64,000 bases of DNA from Candidatus Flexifilum breve (GTDB lineage: Bacteria > Chloroflexota > Anaerolineae > Aggregatilineales > Phototrophicaceae). The notes under the pieces are model-generated. The model was given only the letters and a program-made list of their open reading frames with translations, did not search any database and had not been told where the DNA came from. The stretch lies in the NCBI GenBank assembly GCA_016717205.1, contig JADKGC010000001.1, forward strand, positions 62,001 through 126,000, read 5' to 3'. A program made the position numbers and the translations under genes. Shown here one piece after another: positions 25,314 through 35,335 of the stretch (its first letter is position 1; each line of letters opens with the position of its first letter).

Positions 25314-28300
25314 TCACGACACGTCAACGCGCGGTTGAGCGACCTTCGGAATGATCACTTCGAAGGTCGTCCCCACTCCTTCCCGACTCTCTACGGTGAT
25401 CGTCCCGCCGTGCAGCTCGACCGACTGGCGCGTAATGCTCAACCCCAGCCCCGTCCCCGAAATCGTGCCGACATTCTTCGCGCGGTGAAACGGCTCAAAC
25501 AGGTGCTTTAGATCGTCGTCAGGAATACCAATGCCGTGATCCTCAATGCGCAACCGGAAAGCAGCCTCGCTATCTAGGAGATGGACGGACACCGACTGGT
25601 TGTGGATTGAGTACTTGAGGGCGTTGTGAATGAGATTGCTGAAGATTTGCCGCAGCAGTCGTTCATCGAATTCAGCGTGCAGCGGCGCGGTTGCGCAGGT
25701 GAACACGAGTCGTCCCTGAAATTCGATCTGACTGTCAAATTCATTGACAATCTCGCGCGCCAGAGCCGCCACATCGCCGGAACGCGGCTCAAATTTGACG
25801 CGTCCGGCCTGCATACGCGCCAGATTCAGCACGTCTTCCATCGTGTCGCGCATGTAGGTGACCTGCTGGCGAATGCGCTCTAGCCGTCCCTCAATCTGCG
25901 CCTTGTCCATCCGATCTCGATACAGTGAGAGGGTTTCCGTAGCGGCGAGAATCGCGGCCAGCGGCGTGCGGAATTCGTGCGAGGCCATTGAGACAAAGCG
26001 GGACTTCAACTCGCCAAGTTCGCGTTCCTGTGCCAGCGACTGCTTGAGCGCGGCTTCCGCCTGTTTGCGCTGCGTGGTATCGATGACATGGCTCATCACC
26101 ATCGCGCCTTCCGACGTTTCGATGAAACTCAACTGCGTGTCACACGGGAAGCGTGACCCATCACGGCGCAGTCCCATCGATTCAAAGAAGAAAGTTCGCT
26201 GGTTGGACTGCGTACTCCCGCTGTTCACCCGGTTAAACTGCTCTTTCCGGTATTCCTCCGAGACGAGCACGCCAATCGACCTGCCGATAAGTTCGGAGCG
26301 CTCGTAGCCAAACAGTTCGGCAGCCGCCTGATTCACCACCACGACGCGCCCCTGCATATTCGCAATCACCGTTGCAATCGGCGCGGCTTCAAGGAAGGTG
26401 CGGAATTTCTCTTCACTGGCGCGCAGCGCATCTTCGGCGAGCTTCCGCTCCGTCACATCGCGCAGCACACCAATGAGTTCGACAGCTTGGGCAGTACGCG
26501 GATCGTGAACCAGCGTCGCCGCGATTTCCACCCACACATACACCCCGGTCTTGTGCAGCACGCGCGCATTCAAGGTCAGATGCGTCCCCTGAGCAATGAA
26601 GGTGTTTTGAACCACTTCAATTGCCGTCGCCATATCATCCGGATGAGCGAGCGTGGAAACGGGGACGTCGAGCAGCTCGTCGGGGGCATACCCCAAGACG
26701 TTATGGGCGGACGCCGTGATAAACGTGATTGCGCCCTTCGCATCCACCCTAAACAGCACGTCATTCACATTTTCCGCCAGCAGGCGATACCGTTCTTCAC
26801 TTTCGCGTAATGCTTCTTCCGCTTGGCGGCGAGCCGTCATATCCCGAAGCACTCCCACCATTTCCACAAGTTCACCCGTCGCCGGATCGTAGACATTCGA
26901 ATTGCCCACCTCAACCCAGATGTAATGCCCGTCCTTATGCCGAATCCGTTCGACCAGCGTAAAGTATGGCAGGTGGGCGACCAGCGCGTTGGCAACGGTC
27001 GTCTGCGACATGACGAGATCGTCGGGATGCACAATCGAAAAGCCGCCCTGACCGATAAGTTCTTCGAGTGGGTAACCGAGCAGGCGCGTGATCGACGCTG
27101 TCGCAAAAGTGAGGGTCGCGTCCGGCGCCAAGCGGATAATCACATCGTTCACATTTTCAGCGAGCAGTCGATAACGTTCTTCGCTCTCGCGCAGCGCGGC
27201 GTCCGCCAGCTTGTTAGCGGTGATGTCCGTAAAGGTCGTCACCACGGCATACGGCTGAGCCTGATGCGGCTCAAACAAAGGCTGGGAATTGACGAGAATC
27301 CACGTGATATTCTCATCATCGGGCTTATGGACACCCATCATGATGTTCGACTGCGGCTGGCCAGTCGCCAAAGCGACCATAGCCGGATGCGTATTGCCCG
27401 GGAACGGGCTGCCATCTTCATGGACCGCATGCCACCGGGGATCGACCGAAGTCCGTCCCATGAGCTGATCGCCGGATAAGCCAAGAATACGTTCGGCTGC
27501 CACATTGAAAGTCTGAATTGACCCGTCGCGCGTTTGCAGCACGATACCTTCTGACATCGTGCTGATGAGCCGCCGGTACCGTTCCTCGCTCTCACGCAGC
27601 GCCGCCTCGGCGCGCCGCCGCTCGGTGATATTGCGAATGACGGCGAGCTGCAGCAGTTCATCCTCCAGCTTGATCGGGTGCGTCACCGCTTCGATGACAA
27701 TGATCTCGCCAGTACTCGTTCGGACTTCATATTCGGATGTGCGTCCACTGCCCTGCCGCGTCAGGCCCAGCCCATCGACCGTCTGCCGCTGATAGACTGG
27801 ATTCGTGAATAACCCGAGTTCAGACAGAGATTTACCGACGAGTTCTTCCCGGCTCAGGCCGACCAGCATCAGTCCCGCCGGGTTGACATCGACGAACACC
27901 CCTTTTAAATTGATGAGGCAAATGGCATCCGGGCTGGTATCGAACAGAATCCGCAAGCGTTCCTCACTGGCACGCAGCGCGTCCTGGGCGTGCTTGCGCT
28001 CGGTGATGTCGCGGATAATACAGACGAGATTGGTGACCGCCTGTTCCGAGCGATTGACCGGCGCGATATTGATTTCCACATCAATGAATGTCTCCTCGGC
28101 GCGGCGTGCTCGCGCCTCAATCTGCTGCATTTGATGCGTCGCCGCGACTTCGGCAATCACGGCATCAATGCGAACGGCATCATCGGGGTGGAGGTAGGTA
28201 GCCAACTGCGCTCCATGCGTGCTGCCACTCGCCAGCGCGAGCATCTCATCAAAGGCGTAGTTCGCCTGTTGAATGCCCGCCGCAAGATCCAGCAGCAAAA

Positions 28301-30743
28301 TCCCATCGCCGCTGTGCTGGAAGATCGCTTCAATGCGATCTTTGGCGCGTTCGAGTTCTGCGGTGCGCTCGATAACCCGCTGTTCCAGCCGCTCATTCGC
28401 TTCCTGCAGCGCGAGTTCAGCCTGCTTCTGCTTGCTGATGTCAAAGCCAACGCAGTTCACCTCGCCGACGCTGCCATCCGCGTTCTGTACGGCGATGAAT
28501 TCCCACAGCGTCCAGATGTGCCCGCCGCCCTTCGCATATTTGCGGATTTCCACCTGATACGGCGTCCCCACACTCGTCAGACAGCCCGAGACCGCGGCAA
28601 TCACCTTGTCATGGTCGGCGGGCAGCACCATCTCCATCGAAAGCCTGCCGATCATATCCGGCGCGACCCACCCAAACTGGTCGATATAGCGTTGATTGCA
28701 GTAGGTGATTCGACCGAGTAAATCCGTGCGCATATTGAAGGCGGTCTGGGAATCGACGAGCGACCGGAGATAGCTTTCACTCTGCCGGAGCGCCGCTTCG
28801 GCCTGCACGCGCTCGGTGATGACTTCGGAGAACAGCAAAATGCCACCAATCGCGCCATCGATGTCGCGCCACGGATGCGCTTCCCAGCGCACCCAGTCAA
28901 GCGTGCCATCAGCCCGGGGGAAGGGATCGGCTTCGCACTTTTCGACTGCCCCATCGAGACAGCGCTGATGAATTACTTTCCAGCGCTCCGGGATTTCTGG
29001 GAAAACATCATAGTGACTGCGACCGATGATACTTTCATCGGGCAACCGGTAATCCTGCGACCAGCGGCGGCTGGCCGCGAGATAGAGCATCTGCGTATCG
29101 AAGATCGCGATGGCGGCGGGCGCATGTTCGATGAACAGGCGCAGACGCTGTTCGCTCTGCTGCAACTGGCGCTCCGCCCGCTTCCGCTCAGTGATTTCGC
29201 GAACAATGCACATCAGCGCATTGGTATCGCCCACCGGGATCATGCGCGCTTCATAATCACGGAGATCCGGCATTGTATATTCAAACACGGCCAGCTCTCG
29301 GGTAGCAATCACCGTCTGCACAGCGGCAATCGCTTGCTGCAAAATCATCTGGGGAACGAGCGCAAACTTGAAGAAATCATAGAGATTGTTGCCGATGATT
29401 TGTTCAGGGGGCAGCAGAATTTTGTCGGATGCTCCATGATACTCCAACACCGTACCATCTGAGCGCAGGTAGAAAATGCTGTCCGGGATCGCCGCAAACA
29501 GAGCGGCCTGCTTGGCCTCACTGGCGATCAAGGCTTCTTCGGCCAGCTTACGGGTAGTGATATCGCTGGCGATACCTTCCATGCGCACGGGCTGTCCCTC
29601 CGCATCGCGCACGATCCACGCCCGGTCGTGCAACCAGCGAACCTCACCGTCTGGTCGCAGGATGCGATAGGTAGCGTCTCGACGGCCACCGTGCAAGAGG
29701 CTGTTTCCCAGTTCCTCAACGCGGTGCGCATCATCCGGATGGATGATCTTGCGCCACAGTTCACAATCTTCGTAGAAATCAGATTCCGGTCGCCCAAATA
29801 CGGTCCGTGCCGCTGGGTTCAGATACTCAATCTCGTAACTGGGAATATCAGCCGACCAGACGACATCCTGCAAGTTGACAAACAGACTGCGCAGCCGTCC
29901 CTCGCTCTGCTGCAAAGCCGCTTCCATCGTTTTGCGCGCGGTGATGTCACGCGCGCTGTCGTTGACCTGAGCCGGACGACCTTGTTCGTCATAGGTGATC
30001 CACGCACGACGGTGCAGCCAGCGTATCTGGCCATCGGGCAGGACAATACGGTGATCCACCTCGACGAAGCCTTCGCGCAGACACGTTTCCATCGCGGCGG
30101 TGGCGAGTTCGAGATCGTCGGGCAGCACAACGTGCTTATAAAAGTCCGGATCCTCCAGTGCCAATGCCACCGGATAACCATAGATCTTCTCATACGACGC
30201 GCTGACGTAGATCAACTGGCGATCCGGCAAAGAAATGCTCATCAAGGCATCTTGGGTGGTATCAAGAATGGCATGGATCTGATCCCGCAAGGCGCGCACA
30301 GCTTCCACGGGCGCTTCCCCCGTCGTGGGCTCCGCAGTCACGCCGGCACGCTGACTGAACCCTTGCTGAATGAGCTGGAGCAGCCGATCAGTATCCGCCT
30401 TCGCCACAAAGCCGCTCGCGCCGAGCCGCATCATGTCCACCGCAACGTTGACGTGCGCGGTGTGCGCAGCCACGATGACCGGGGCTGACCGCAGCAGGTG
30501 CTGCACACGGCGCACAATCGTTTCAGGATCAATTTGGGGGTTGTCGAAGTCACACACAATGACGGCGTCGGGCGTGCGCGTCAGGGCAGCTTCCAGAGAA
30601 GCGAGTGTAAGAAATGGCTCATGTTTCACAGGTCGATCAACCAGTTCGCGCAAACGCTCTAGCAGGAGATCCGGCTGAGTGAAAGGCGTACCAATGCTGA
30701 GGACAACGTAGGGCGTGATGGCACGGGTATCTGGTTGTTTCAC
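25314..30743 (-). CDS. Giant soluble histidine kinase: REC-like, eleven PAS domains, HisKA, HATPase
   Basis: 1809 residues. The start appears to be the GTG at 30743. Residues about 10-125 form a receiver-like domain (IVCDFDNPQ, MMRLGASGFVAKAD). From about 150 to 1570 I count eleven PAS/PAC units by their repeating ends (DITxRKxAExALxxSExRxR) and PAS cores. The kinase core has MASHEFRTPLAAIL (phospho-His), NLIHNALKY (N box), EDHGIGIP (G1) and GTGLGLS (G2), all intact. There are no membrane segments or signal peptide, so it senses cytosolic cues or binds partners. PAS9 and PAS10 share near-identical linkers (RESEERYRLLAENVND), a sign of internal duplication. No cognate full-length regulator is adjacent. 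Confidence 0.93.
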   Translation of the reverse strand: MKQPDTRAITPYVVLSIGTPFTQPDLLLERLRELVDRPVKHEPFLTLASLEAALTRTPDAVIVCDFDNPQIDPETIVRRVQHLLRSAPVIVAAHTAHVNVAVDMMRLGASGFVAKADTDRLLQLIQQGFSQRAGVTAEPTTGEAPVEAVRALRDQIHAILDTTQDALMSISLPDRQLIYVSASYEKIYGYPVALALEDPDFYKHVVLPDDLELATAAMETCLREGFVEVDHRIVLPDGQIRWLHRRAWITYDEQGRPAQVNDSARDITARKTMEAALQQSEGRLRSLFVNLQDVVWSADIPSYEIEYLNPAARTVFGRPESDFYEDCELWRKIIHPDDAHRVEELGNSLLHGGRRDATYRILRPDGEVRWLHDRAWIVRDAEGQPVRMEGIASDITTRKLAEEALIASEAKQAALFAAIPDSIFYLRSDGTVLEYHGASDKILLPPEQIIGNNLYDFFKFALVPQMILQQAIAAVQTVIATRELAVFEYTMPDLRDYEARMIPVGDTNALMCIVREITERKRAERQLQQSEQRLRLFIEHAPAAIAIFDTQMLYLAASRRWSQDYRLPDESIIGRSHYDVFPEIPERWKVIHQRCLDGAVEKCEADPFPRADGTLDWVRWEAHPWRDIDGAIGGILLFSEVITERVQAEAALRQSESYLRSLVDSQTAFNMRTDLLGRITYCNQRYIDQFGWVAPDMIGRLSMEMVLPADHDKVIAAVSGCLTSVGTPYQVEIRKYAKGGGHIWTLWEFIAVQNADGSVGEVNCVGFDISKQKQAELALQEANERLEQRVIERTAELERAKDRIEAIFQHSGDGILLLDLAAGIQQANYAFDEMLALASGSTHGAQLATYLHPDDAVRIDAVIAEVAATHQMQQIEARARRAEETFIDVEINIAPVNRSEQAVTNLVCIIRDITERKHAQDALRASEERLRILFDTSPDAICLINLKGVFVDVNPAGLMLVGLSREELVGKSLSELGLFTNPVYQRQTVDGLGLTRQGSGRTSEYEVRTSTGEIIVIEAVTHPIKLEDELLQLAVIRNITERRRAEAALRESEERYRRLISTMSEGIVLQTRDGSIQTFNVAAERILGLSGDQLMGRTSVDPRWHAVHEDGSPFPGNTHPAMVALATGQPQSNIMMGVHKPDDENITWILVNSQPLFEPHQAQPYAVVTTFTDITANKLADAALRESEERYRLLAENVNDVIIRLAPDATLTFATASITRLLGYPLEELIGQGGFSIVHPDDLVMSQTTVANALVAHLPYFTLVERIRHKDGHYIWVEVGNSNVYDPATGELVEMVGVLRDMTARRQAEEALRESEERYRLLAENVNDVLFRVDAKGAITFITASAHNVLGYAPDELLDVPVSTLAHPDDMATAIEVVQNTFIAQGTHLTLNARVLHKTGVYVWVEIAATLVHDPRTAQAVELIGVLRDVTERKLAEDALRASEEKFRTFLEAAPIATVIANMQGRVVVVNQAAAELFGYERSELIGRSIGVLVSEEYRKEQFNRVNSGSTQSNQRTFFFESMGLRRDGSRFPCDTQLSFIETSEGAMVMSHVIDTTQRKQAEAALKQSLAQERELGELKSRFVSMASHEFRTPLAAILAATETLSLYRDRMDKAQIEGRLERIRQQVTYMRDTMEDVLNLARMQAGRVKFEPRSGDVAALAREIVNEFDSQIEFQGRLVFTCATAPLHAEFDERLLRQIFSNLIHNALKYSIHNQSVSVHLLDSEAAFRLRIEDHGIGIPDDDLKHLFEPFHRAKNVGTISGTGLGLSITRQSVELHGGTITVESREGVGTTFEVIIPKVAQPRVDVS

Positions 30744-30917
30744 AAGGTTTGCTTTCCCGTTAGCAATTCAGAACGCTAACGAAGAATTACCGCTCTGGCA
30801 CTGAGAACATCTGAGTTAATTGTAACGCAATTAAGCAGCCCACATGCATGGGAGCATTCATCAAAGTATTGAGAAAGTCAGTCAGCCCCGATTATCCGGC
30901 TATCCGCGCGGCGACCG

Positions 30918-32048
30918 TCAGCGGGACGCCAGCCGCCGCTTTTCGGGATACAGGTTGAGAATCGCGTCTTCGTCGGCGGCAACGACACCCCGCTCGGTGA
31001 TCAACCCGGTGACCAAGCGCGCCGGTGTCACGTCAAACCCAAAGTTGGCGACCGGGCTGCTTTCCGGCGTCAGCCGCACCACCTCGATGGCGCCGCTCGC
31101 CGTTTGCCCATCCATGTACTTGACCTCATCCGCGCCGCGCTGCTCAATCGGAATCTCGCGCAGTCCGTCACGCATGTCCCAGTCGAAGCTAGACGAAGGC
31201 AGCGCGACGTAGAACGGCACGCCGTTATCATGCGCGGCCAGCGCTTTGAGGTACGTGCCGATCTTGTTGGCGACATCGCCTGTCACGGTGGTGCGGTCGC
31301 TGCCGACAATGCACAGATCGACCAACCCGTGCTGCATCAAATGCCCGCCGACGTTGTCCGCGATCACCGTGTGCGGCACGCCATGCTGCCCGAGTTCCCA
31401 CGCTGTGAGGCGCGCGCCCTGATTGCGCGGTCGCGTCTCATCCACCCACACATGCACCGGCAGGCCGCGGTCATGTGCGGCGTAGATCGGCGCGGTCGCC
31501 GAACCGTAATCGACAAACGCCAGCCACCCCGCGTTGCAGTGTGTCAGGATGTTGATCGTCTCTCCCGGCTTGCGTTCGGCAAGGGCTTCGATCAGTTGAA
31601 GGCCATGCGTGCCGATGTTCCGGCAGTTCTCCGCATCTTCCGCGGCGATGCGCAGCGCAGTCTCACGCGCGCGCGCGACCATCTCGTCCAACGGTTCAAC
31701 CTGCTGAAGGGCTTCTAGCTGGCGATCCACTGCCCATGCGAGATTAACCGCGGTCGGGCGCGTCGCCTTGAGCTGCGCGCCTGCCGCCTCGACATCGTCC
31801 CAGAAGGCACGGCGGGTCGTTTTGGGCGCGGTCAGCACGGCGATATACATGCCATAGGCGGCGGTCACGCCGATCAGTCCGGCTCCGCGCACGATCATCG
31901 CCTGAATGGCGTGCGCTACCTCAGCCACGGTGCGCAGATCGAGCACGACAAACTCGTGCGGTAACCGGCGCTGATCAATGATCTGGACAATCGTCGGGTC
32001 ATCTGGCTGAAGCCAGATGGTCTGATAATGCGTGCCGCCAACTTTCAT
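30918..32048 (-). CDS. mtnA: MtnA-type aldose-1-phosphate isomerase (methylthioribose- or deoxyribose-1-phosphate)
   Basis: 376 residues. Diagnostic motifs: IVRGAGLIGVTAAYGM (usual IRGAPAIG), TILTHCNAG-like ILTHCNAGWLAFVDYGSATAPI with the catalytic Cys, VWVDETRPRNQGARLTAWEL, and IVGSDRTTVTGDVANKIGTY with the catalytic Asp. It converts 5-methylthioribose-1-phosphate to the ribulose form in methionine salvage. A related clade does the same with 5-deoxyribose-1-phosphate. None of the later Met-salvage genes (mtnB, mtnC, mtnD) is present. Instead, a class II aldolase fusion is divergently adjacent, which points to the aldolase-type disposal pathway. The variant AGLIG motif also departs from ordinary MtnA. 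Confidence 0.85.
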   Translation of the reverse strand: MKVGGTHYQTIWLQPDDPTIVQIIDQRRLPHEFVVLDLRTVAEVAHAIQAMIVRGAGLIGVTAAYGMYIAVLTAPKTTRRAFWDDVEAAGAQLKATRPTAVNLAWAVDRQLEALQQVEPLDEMVARARETALRIAAEDAENCRNIGTHGLQLIEALAERKPGETINILTHCNAGWLAFVDYGSATAPIYAAHDRGLPVHVWVDETRPRNQGARLTAWELGQHGVPHTVIADNVGGHLMQHGLVDLCIVGSDRTTVTGDVANKIGTYLKALAAHDNGVPFYVALPSSSFDWDMRDGLREIPIEQRGADEVKYMDGQTASGAIEVVRLTPESSPVANFGFDVTPARLVTGLITERGVVAADEDAILNLYPEKRRLASR

Positions 32049-32157
32049 GAATAGGCCTTTTAGTCAGAGTGCGGAAGGTGGCGCAATTATAGCGTTTTCA
32101 CGCGAATACAGGCAGAATCAGTTGCAGCTATCCGCCGCACTTCAGGAGCCGTTTGTG

Positions 32158-34131
32158 ATGTCCAGCCTTTGGAATGACGCCGAGGCCGCCGCTTATGCTG
32201 GCGATCTCGCGCAGCGCGTATATACCTCTCGCCTACTGGGGCGCGATCCCGCGCTGGTGCTGCATGGTGGCGGCAACACCTCGGTCAAACTCACCGAACC
32301 GGATTTACTCGGTCGCCCGGAGGAGATCCTCTACATCAAGGGGAGCGGCTGGGATCTGGCGACCATCGAGGCGGCGGGCTTCGCGCCGGTGCGCCGCCGC
32401 GCTCTGCTCGACCTGGCGACACTGCCCGCGCTCTCCGACAAGGCGATGGCCAACGCCATGCGCTGCGCCATGACGGATGCCGCTGCGCCGTCACCCTCAG
32501 TCGAGGCAATTTTGCACGCCGTGCTGCCACACAAGTTCGTCGATCACACGCACGCCGACGCGATCATCGCCCTGACCAATACCCCCGACGGTCGCGAGCA
32601 TGTGCGCCGGGTTTATGGCGACAGCGTGGTGATCATCCCGTATGTGATGCCCGGGTTCAAACTCGCGCGCCTATGCGCAGAGATCTACCCGCAAGCGGCA
32701 CACGCGGGGACAGTCGGGATGGTGCTGCTGAATCACGGCATTTTCTCGTTTGGTGCTGATGCTCGCGAATCCTACGAACGCATGATCGAACTGGTTCAGC
32801 GCGCCGAAGCGCACCTCGCCGACCGGGGCGCGTGGCAAATCGCCGTGCCCGAGGTCACCGTGTCAAACAAAGCACTGCGCGCTGAACGCGCCGCGTTACG
32901 CAAAGCCGTCTCCGCGGCAGCAGGCACGCCGCTGATCATGGCAGCGCATACCAACGCGCAAGCGCTCAGTTTTGTCCAGCGCGCCGCTGTGAGCAAGATC
33001 GCGCAGCAGGGACCAGCCACGCCGGATCACGTGATCCGCACCAAACGCCTCCCGCTTATCGGGCGGGATGTGGCTGCCTATGTGCAGGCTTATGTCGAGT
33101 ATTTTGATGCGCACAAACAGCGTGCCGACGCGCCGCTGACCATGCTCGACCCCGCGCCCCGCATCATCCTCGACCCGGAACTCGGATTAATCACGCTGGG
33201 GAAAACCGCCAAAGATGCGGCCATTGCCGAAGATATCTACCGCCACACCATCGATATCATCCTCGGGGCGGAAGCGCTCGGCGGGTATCAAGCGCTGCCC
33301 GCCGCTGACCTGTTCGACATGGAGTACTGGGAACTGGAGCAAGCCAAGCTCAAAGCGCCGACTAAAGCGCCCGTCTTCACTGGGGAGATCGCGCTCGTCA
33401 CCGGGGCAGCATCGGGCATCGGCAAAGCGTGCGCTGAAGTACTGCTCAAGCGGGGCGCGGCAGTGATCGGGCTGGACATCAACCCGACGATCACGACGCT
33501 GTTCCCGCGGCGCGACTTCCTCGGTCTCATGTGCGACGTGACCGACGAGACGGCGATCCAGCAGGCGCTTGAAGCGGGCGCCCAAGCGTTTGGCGGGCTG
33601 GATATGCTCGTGCTGAACGCGGGCATTTTCCCGCCGAGCGCAAAGATTCAGGCGCTGCAGCTCGATTACTGGCAGCGCGTCATGCGTATCAACCTCGACG
33701 CCAACGTCGTGCTGCTGCGCGAGGCGCACCCGCTGCTCAAGCTGGCGCCGAACGGTGGGCGCGTGGTCATCGTCGGCTCGAAGAATGTACCAGCGCCGGG
33801 GCCGGGCGCAGCGGCTTATTCGGCGTCCAAAGCGGCCATGAATCAACTGGCGCGGGTGGCGGCGCTCGAATGGGGTGCGGACGGCATTCGCGTCAATACC
33901 GTGCATCCCAACGCGGTGTTCGACACGGGGCTGTGGACGGAAGCTGTGCTGCAGGCGCGCGCCGCCAACTATGGCTTGAGCGTCGAGCAGTACAAGACGA
34001 ACAATGTGCTGCAAGTCGAAGTGACCAGCCTCGACGTCGCCGAATTGATCGCCGAGCTGTGCGGCCCGGCCTTTTCGCGCACGACGGGCGCGCAGGTGCC
34101 CATCGACGGCGGCAATGATCGCGTGATCTAG
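32158..34131 (+). CDS. Bifunctional class II aldolase / short-chain dehydrogenase (RhaEW-like)
   Basis: 657 residues. The ATG at 32158 has CAGGAG upstream. Residues 1-400 are a class II aldolase of the rhamnulose-1-phosphate/fuculose-1-phosphate type: LVLHGGGNTSVK, LYIKGSGWDLATIEAAGFAPV, the metal-binding FVDHTHADAIIAL and LLNHGIFSFG. Residues about 408-657 are an SDR: ALVTGAASGIGKACAEVLLKRGA, LNAGIF, GSKNV, AYSASKAAMNQ, and a final TGAQVPIDGGND. Such fusions split a ketose-1-phosphate into DHAP and an aldehyde, and the SDR then oxidises or reduces the aldehyde. No rhamnose isomerase or kinase is nearby; the divergent MtnA-type isomerase suggests a 5-deoxy- or 5-methylthio-ribulose-1-phosphate substrate. 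Confidence 0.9.
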   Translation: MSSLWNDAEAAAYAGDLAQRVYTSRLLGRDPALVLHGGGNTSVKLTEPDLLGRPEEILYIKGSGWDLATIEAAGFAPVRRRALLDLATLPALSDKAMANAMRCAMTDAAAPSPSVEAILHAVLPHKFVDHTHADAIIALTNTPDGREHVRRVYGDSVVIIPYVMPGFKLARLCAEIYPQAAHAGTVGMVLLNHGIFSFGADARESYERMIELVQRAEAHLADRGAWQIAVPEVTVSNKALRAERAALRKAVSAAAGTPLIMAAHTNAQALSFVQRAAVSKIAQQGPATPDHVIRTKRLPLIGRDVAAYVQAYVEYFDAHKQRADAPLTMLDPAPRIILDPELGLITLGKTAKDAAIAEDIYRHTIDIILGAEALGGYQALPAADLFDMEYWELEQAKLKAPTKAPVFTGEIALVTGAASGIGKACAEVLLKRGAAVIGLDINPTITTLFPRRDFLGLMCDVTDETAIQQALEAGAQAFGGLDMLVLNAGIFPPSAKIQALQLDYWQRVMRINLDANVVLLREAHPLLKLAPNGGRVVIVGSKNVPAPGPGAAAYSASKAAMNQLARVAALEWGADGIRVNTVHPNAVFDTGLWTEAVLQARAANYGLSVEQYKTNNVLQVEVTSLDVAELIAELCGPAFSRTTGAQVPIDGGNDRVI

Positions 34132-34170
34132 AGTTTATTCATCAGAGGAAACTCTGCAGAAAGGGAACAC

Positions 34171-35211
34171 ATGATGGAATATCGGTTACTTGGCGGTTCG
34201 GGTTTTCGCGTGCCGGTGCTGAGCCTCGGCACGGCGACCTTCGGCGGCGGGGGCGATTTCTTCAGCAAATGGGGGACGAGCGATCTTGCCGAAGCGACGC
34301 GCATGGTCGATCTCTGCCTCGACGCGGGCGTGACGCTGTTCGACACGGCGGATGTGTATTCGACCGGGCTGTCGGAAGAGATTCTCGGGCAGGCGATTCA
34401 AGGTCGGCGTGACCGGCTGCTGCTCTCTACCAAGTCGACCTTCCGCATGAGCGATGATCCGAACGACGTAGGCTCCTCGCGCTTTCACATCATCCGCTCG
34501 GTGGAAGCCAGCTTACGGCGCCTTGGCACCGACTACGTCGACATCTACACCATGCACAGCTTCGACGCGAAAACGCAGGTTGAAGAAACCTTGCGCGCAT
34601 TGGACGATCTCGTCAGCGCGGGCAAAGTGCGCTACCTCGCCTGCTCCAATTTCTCCGGCTGGCATCTGATGAAGTCGCTCGCCGTGTCCGACCGCTACGG
34701 GTGGTCGCGCTATGTCGCGCATCAGGCGTATTACTCGCTCGTCGGGCGCGAATACGAGTGGGAGCTCATGCCGCTGGCGCTCGATCAGAAGGTCGGCACG
34801 CTGGTGTGGAGTCCGCTCGCGGGTGGTCGCTTAAGTGGGAAGTTCCGCCGGACGAACCCGATGCCGGACGGCACGCGCATTCAACAGGGCGGCGGCGAGG
34901 GGCCGTCGCTGCCAGCAGACTGGTTCTACAACCTGATCGATGTGTTGGACGCGGTCGCCGCCCAAACGGGCAAATCGGTCGCGCAGGTGGCGCTGAACTG
35001 GCTGCTCCAGCGTCCGACAGTCGCCAGCGTGATCATCGGCGCGCGCAACGAAGAACAGCTTCAGCAGAATCTCGGCGCGGTTGGCTGGAACCTCAGCGCT
35101 GAGCAGGTCGCCCGGCTGGACGCGGCCAGCGAACGCGAAAAAACGTACCCCTACTGGCATCAAAACGGCTTCCACGAACGCAATCCGTTCCCGGCGGCTC
35201 AGCCGCGCTAA
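34171..35211 (+). CDS. Aldo/keto reductase
   Basis: 346 residues, TIM-barrel AKR. MEYRLLGGSGFRVPVLSLGTATFGGG is followed by the catalytic Asp and Tyr in LFDTADVYSTGLSEEILG, the Lys in LLLSTKSTFRM, the His of YTMHSFDAK, and a cofactor region SVIIGARNEEQLQQNLGAVGWNLS. Two adjacent Met codons (34171 and 34174) are possible starts. It lies 39 bp after the aldolase/SDR fusion and is probably co-transcribed. It could reduce lactaldehyde- or methylthioacetaldehyde-type products. An assigned substrate would be guesswork. Confidence 0.9.
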   Translation: MMEYRLLGGSGFRVPVLSLGTATFGGGGDFFSKWGTSDLAEATRMVDLCLDAGVTLFDTADVYSTGLSEEILGQAIQGRRDRLLLSTKSTFRMSDDPNDVGSSRFHIIRSVEASLRRLGTDYVDIYTMHSFDAKTQVEETLRALDDLVSAGKVRYLACSNFSGWHLMKSLAVSDRYGWSRYVAHQAYYSLVGREYEWELMPLALDQKVGTLVWSPLAGGRLSGKFRRTNPMPDGTRIQQGGGEGPSLPADWFYNLIDVLDAVAAQTGKSVAQVALNWLLQRPTVASVIIGARNEEQLQQNLGAVGWNLSAEQVARLDAASEREKTYPYWHQNGFHERNPFPAAQPR

Positions 35212-35224
35212 GCACAAAAACAGT

Positions 35225-35251
35225 GGACGCGATCCTTAGAGGATCGCGTCC
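35225..35251 (+). terminator. Hairpin after the aldo/keto reductase
   Basis: A 12-bp stem, GGACGCGATCCT (35225-35236) with AGGATCGCGTCC (35240-35251), around a 3-base loop. It is 13 bp downstream of the stop codon and has no long T-run. Confidence 0.7.
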
Positions 35252-35270
35252 GCTGACATAGGTGCTTGCT

Positions 35271-35300
35271 CGTAGGGGCGCACGGCTATGCGCCCCTACA
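35271..35300. repeat. REP-like element (archetype GTAGGGGCGCAC...GCGCCCCTAC)
   Basis: A near-perfect inverted repeat with arms GTAGGGGCGCA and TGCGCCCCTAC. The same TAGGGG-C-CCCCTA architecture recurs at 25271, 47090, 50405, 51906-52090, 53744 and 61910, always between genes. It lies between two convergent operons here. Confidence 0.8.
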
Positions 35301-35335
35301 ACCCCATATTTGACTATTTGCCGCACATACGGTGC

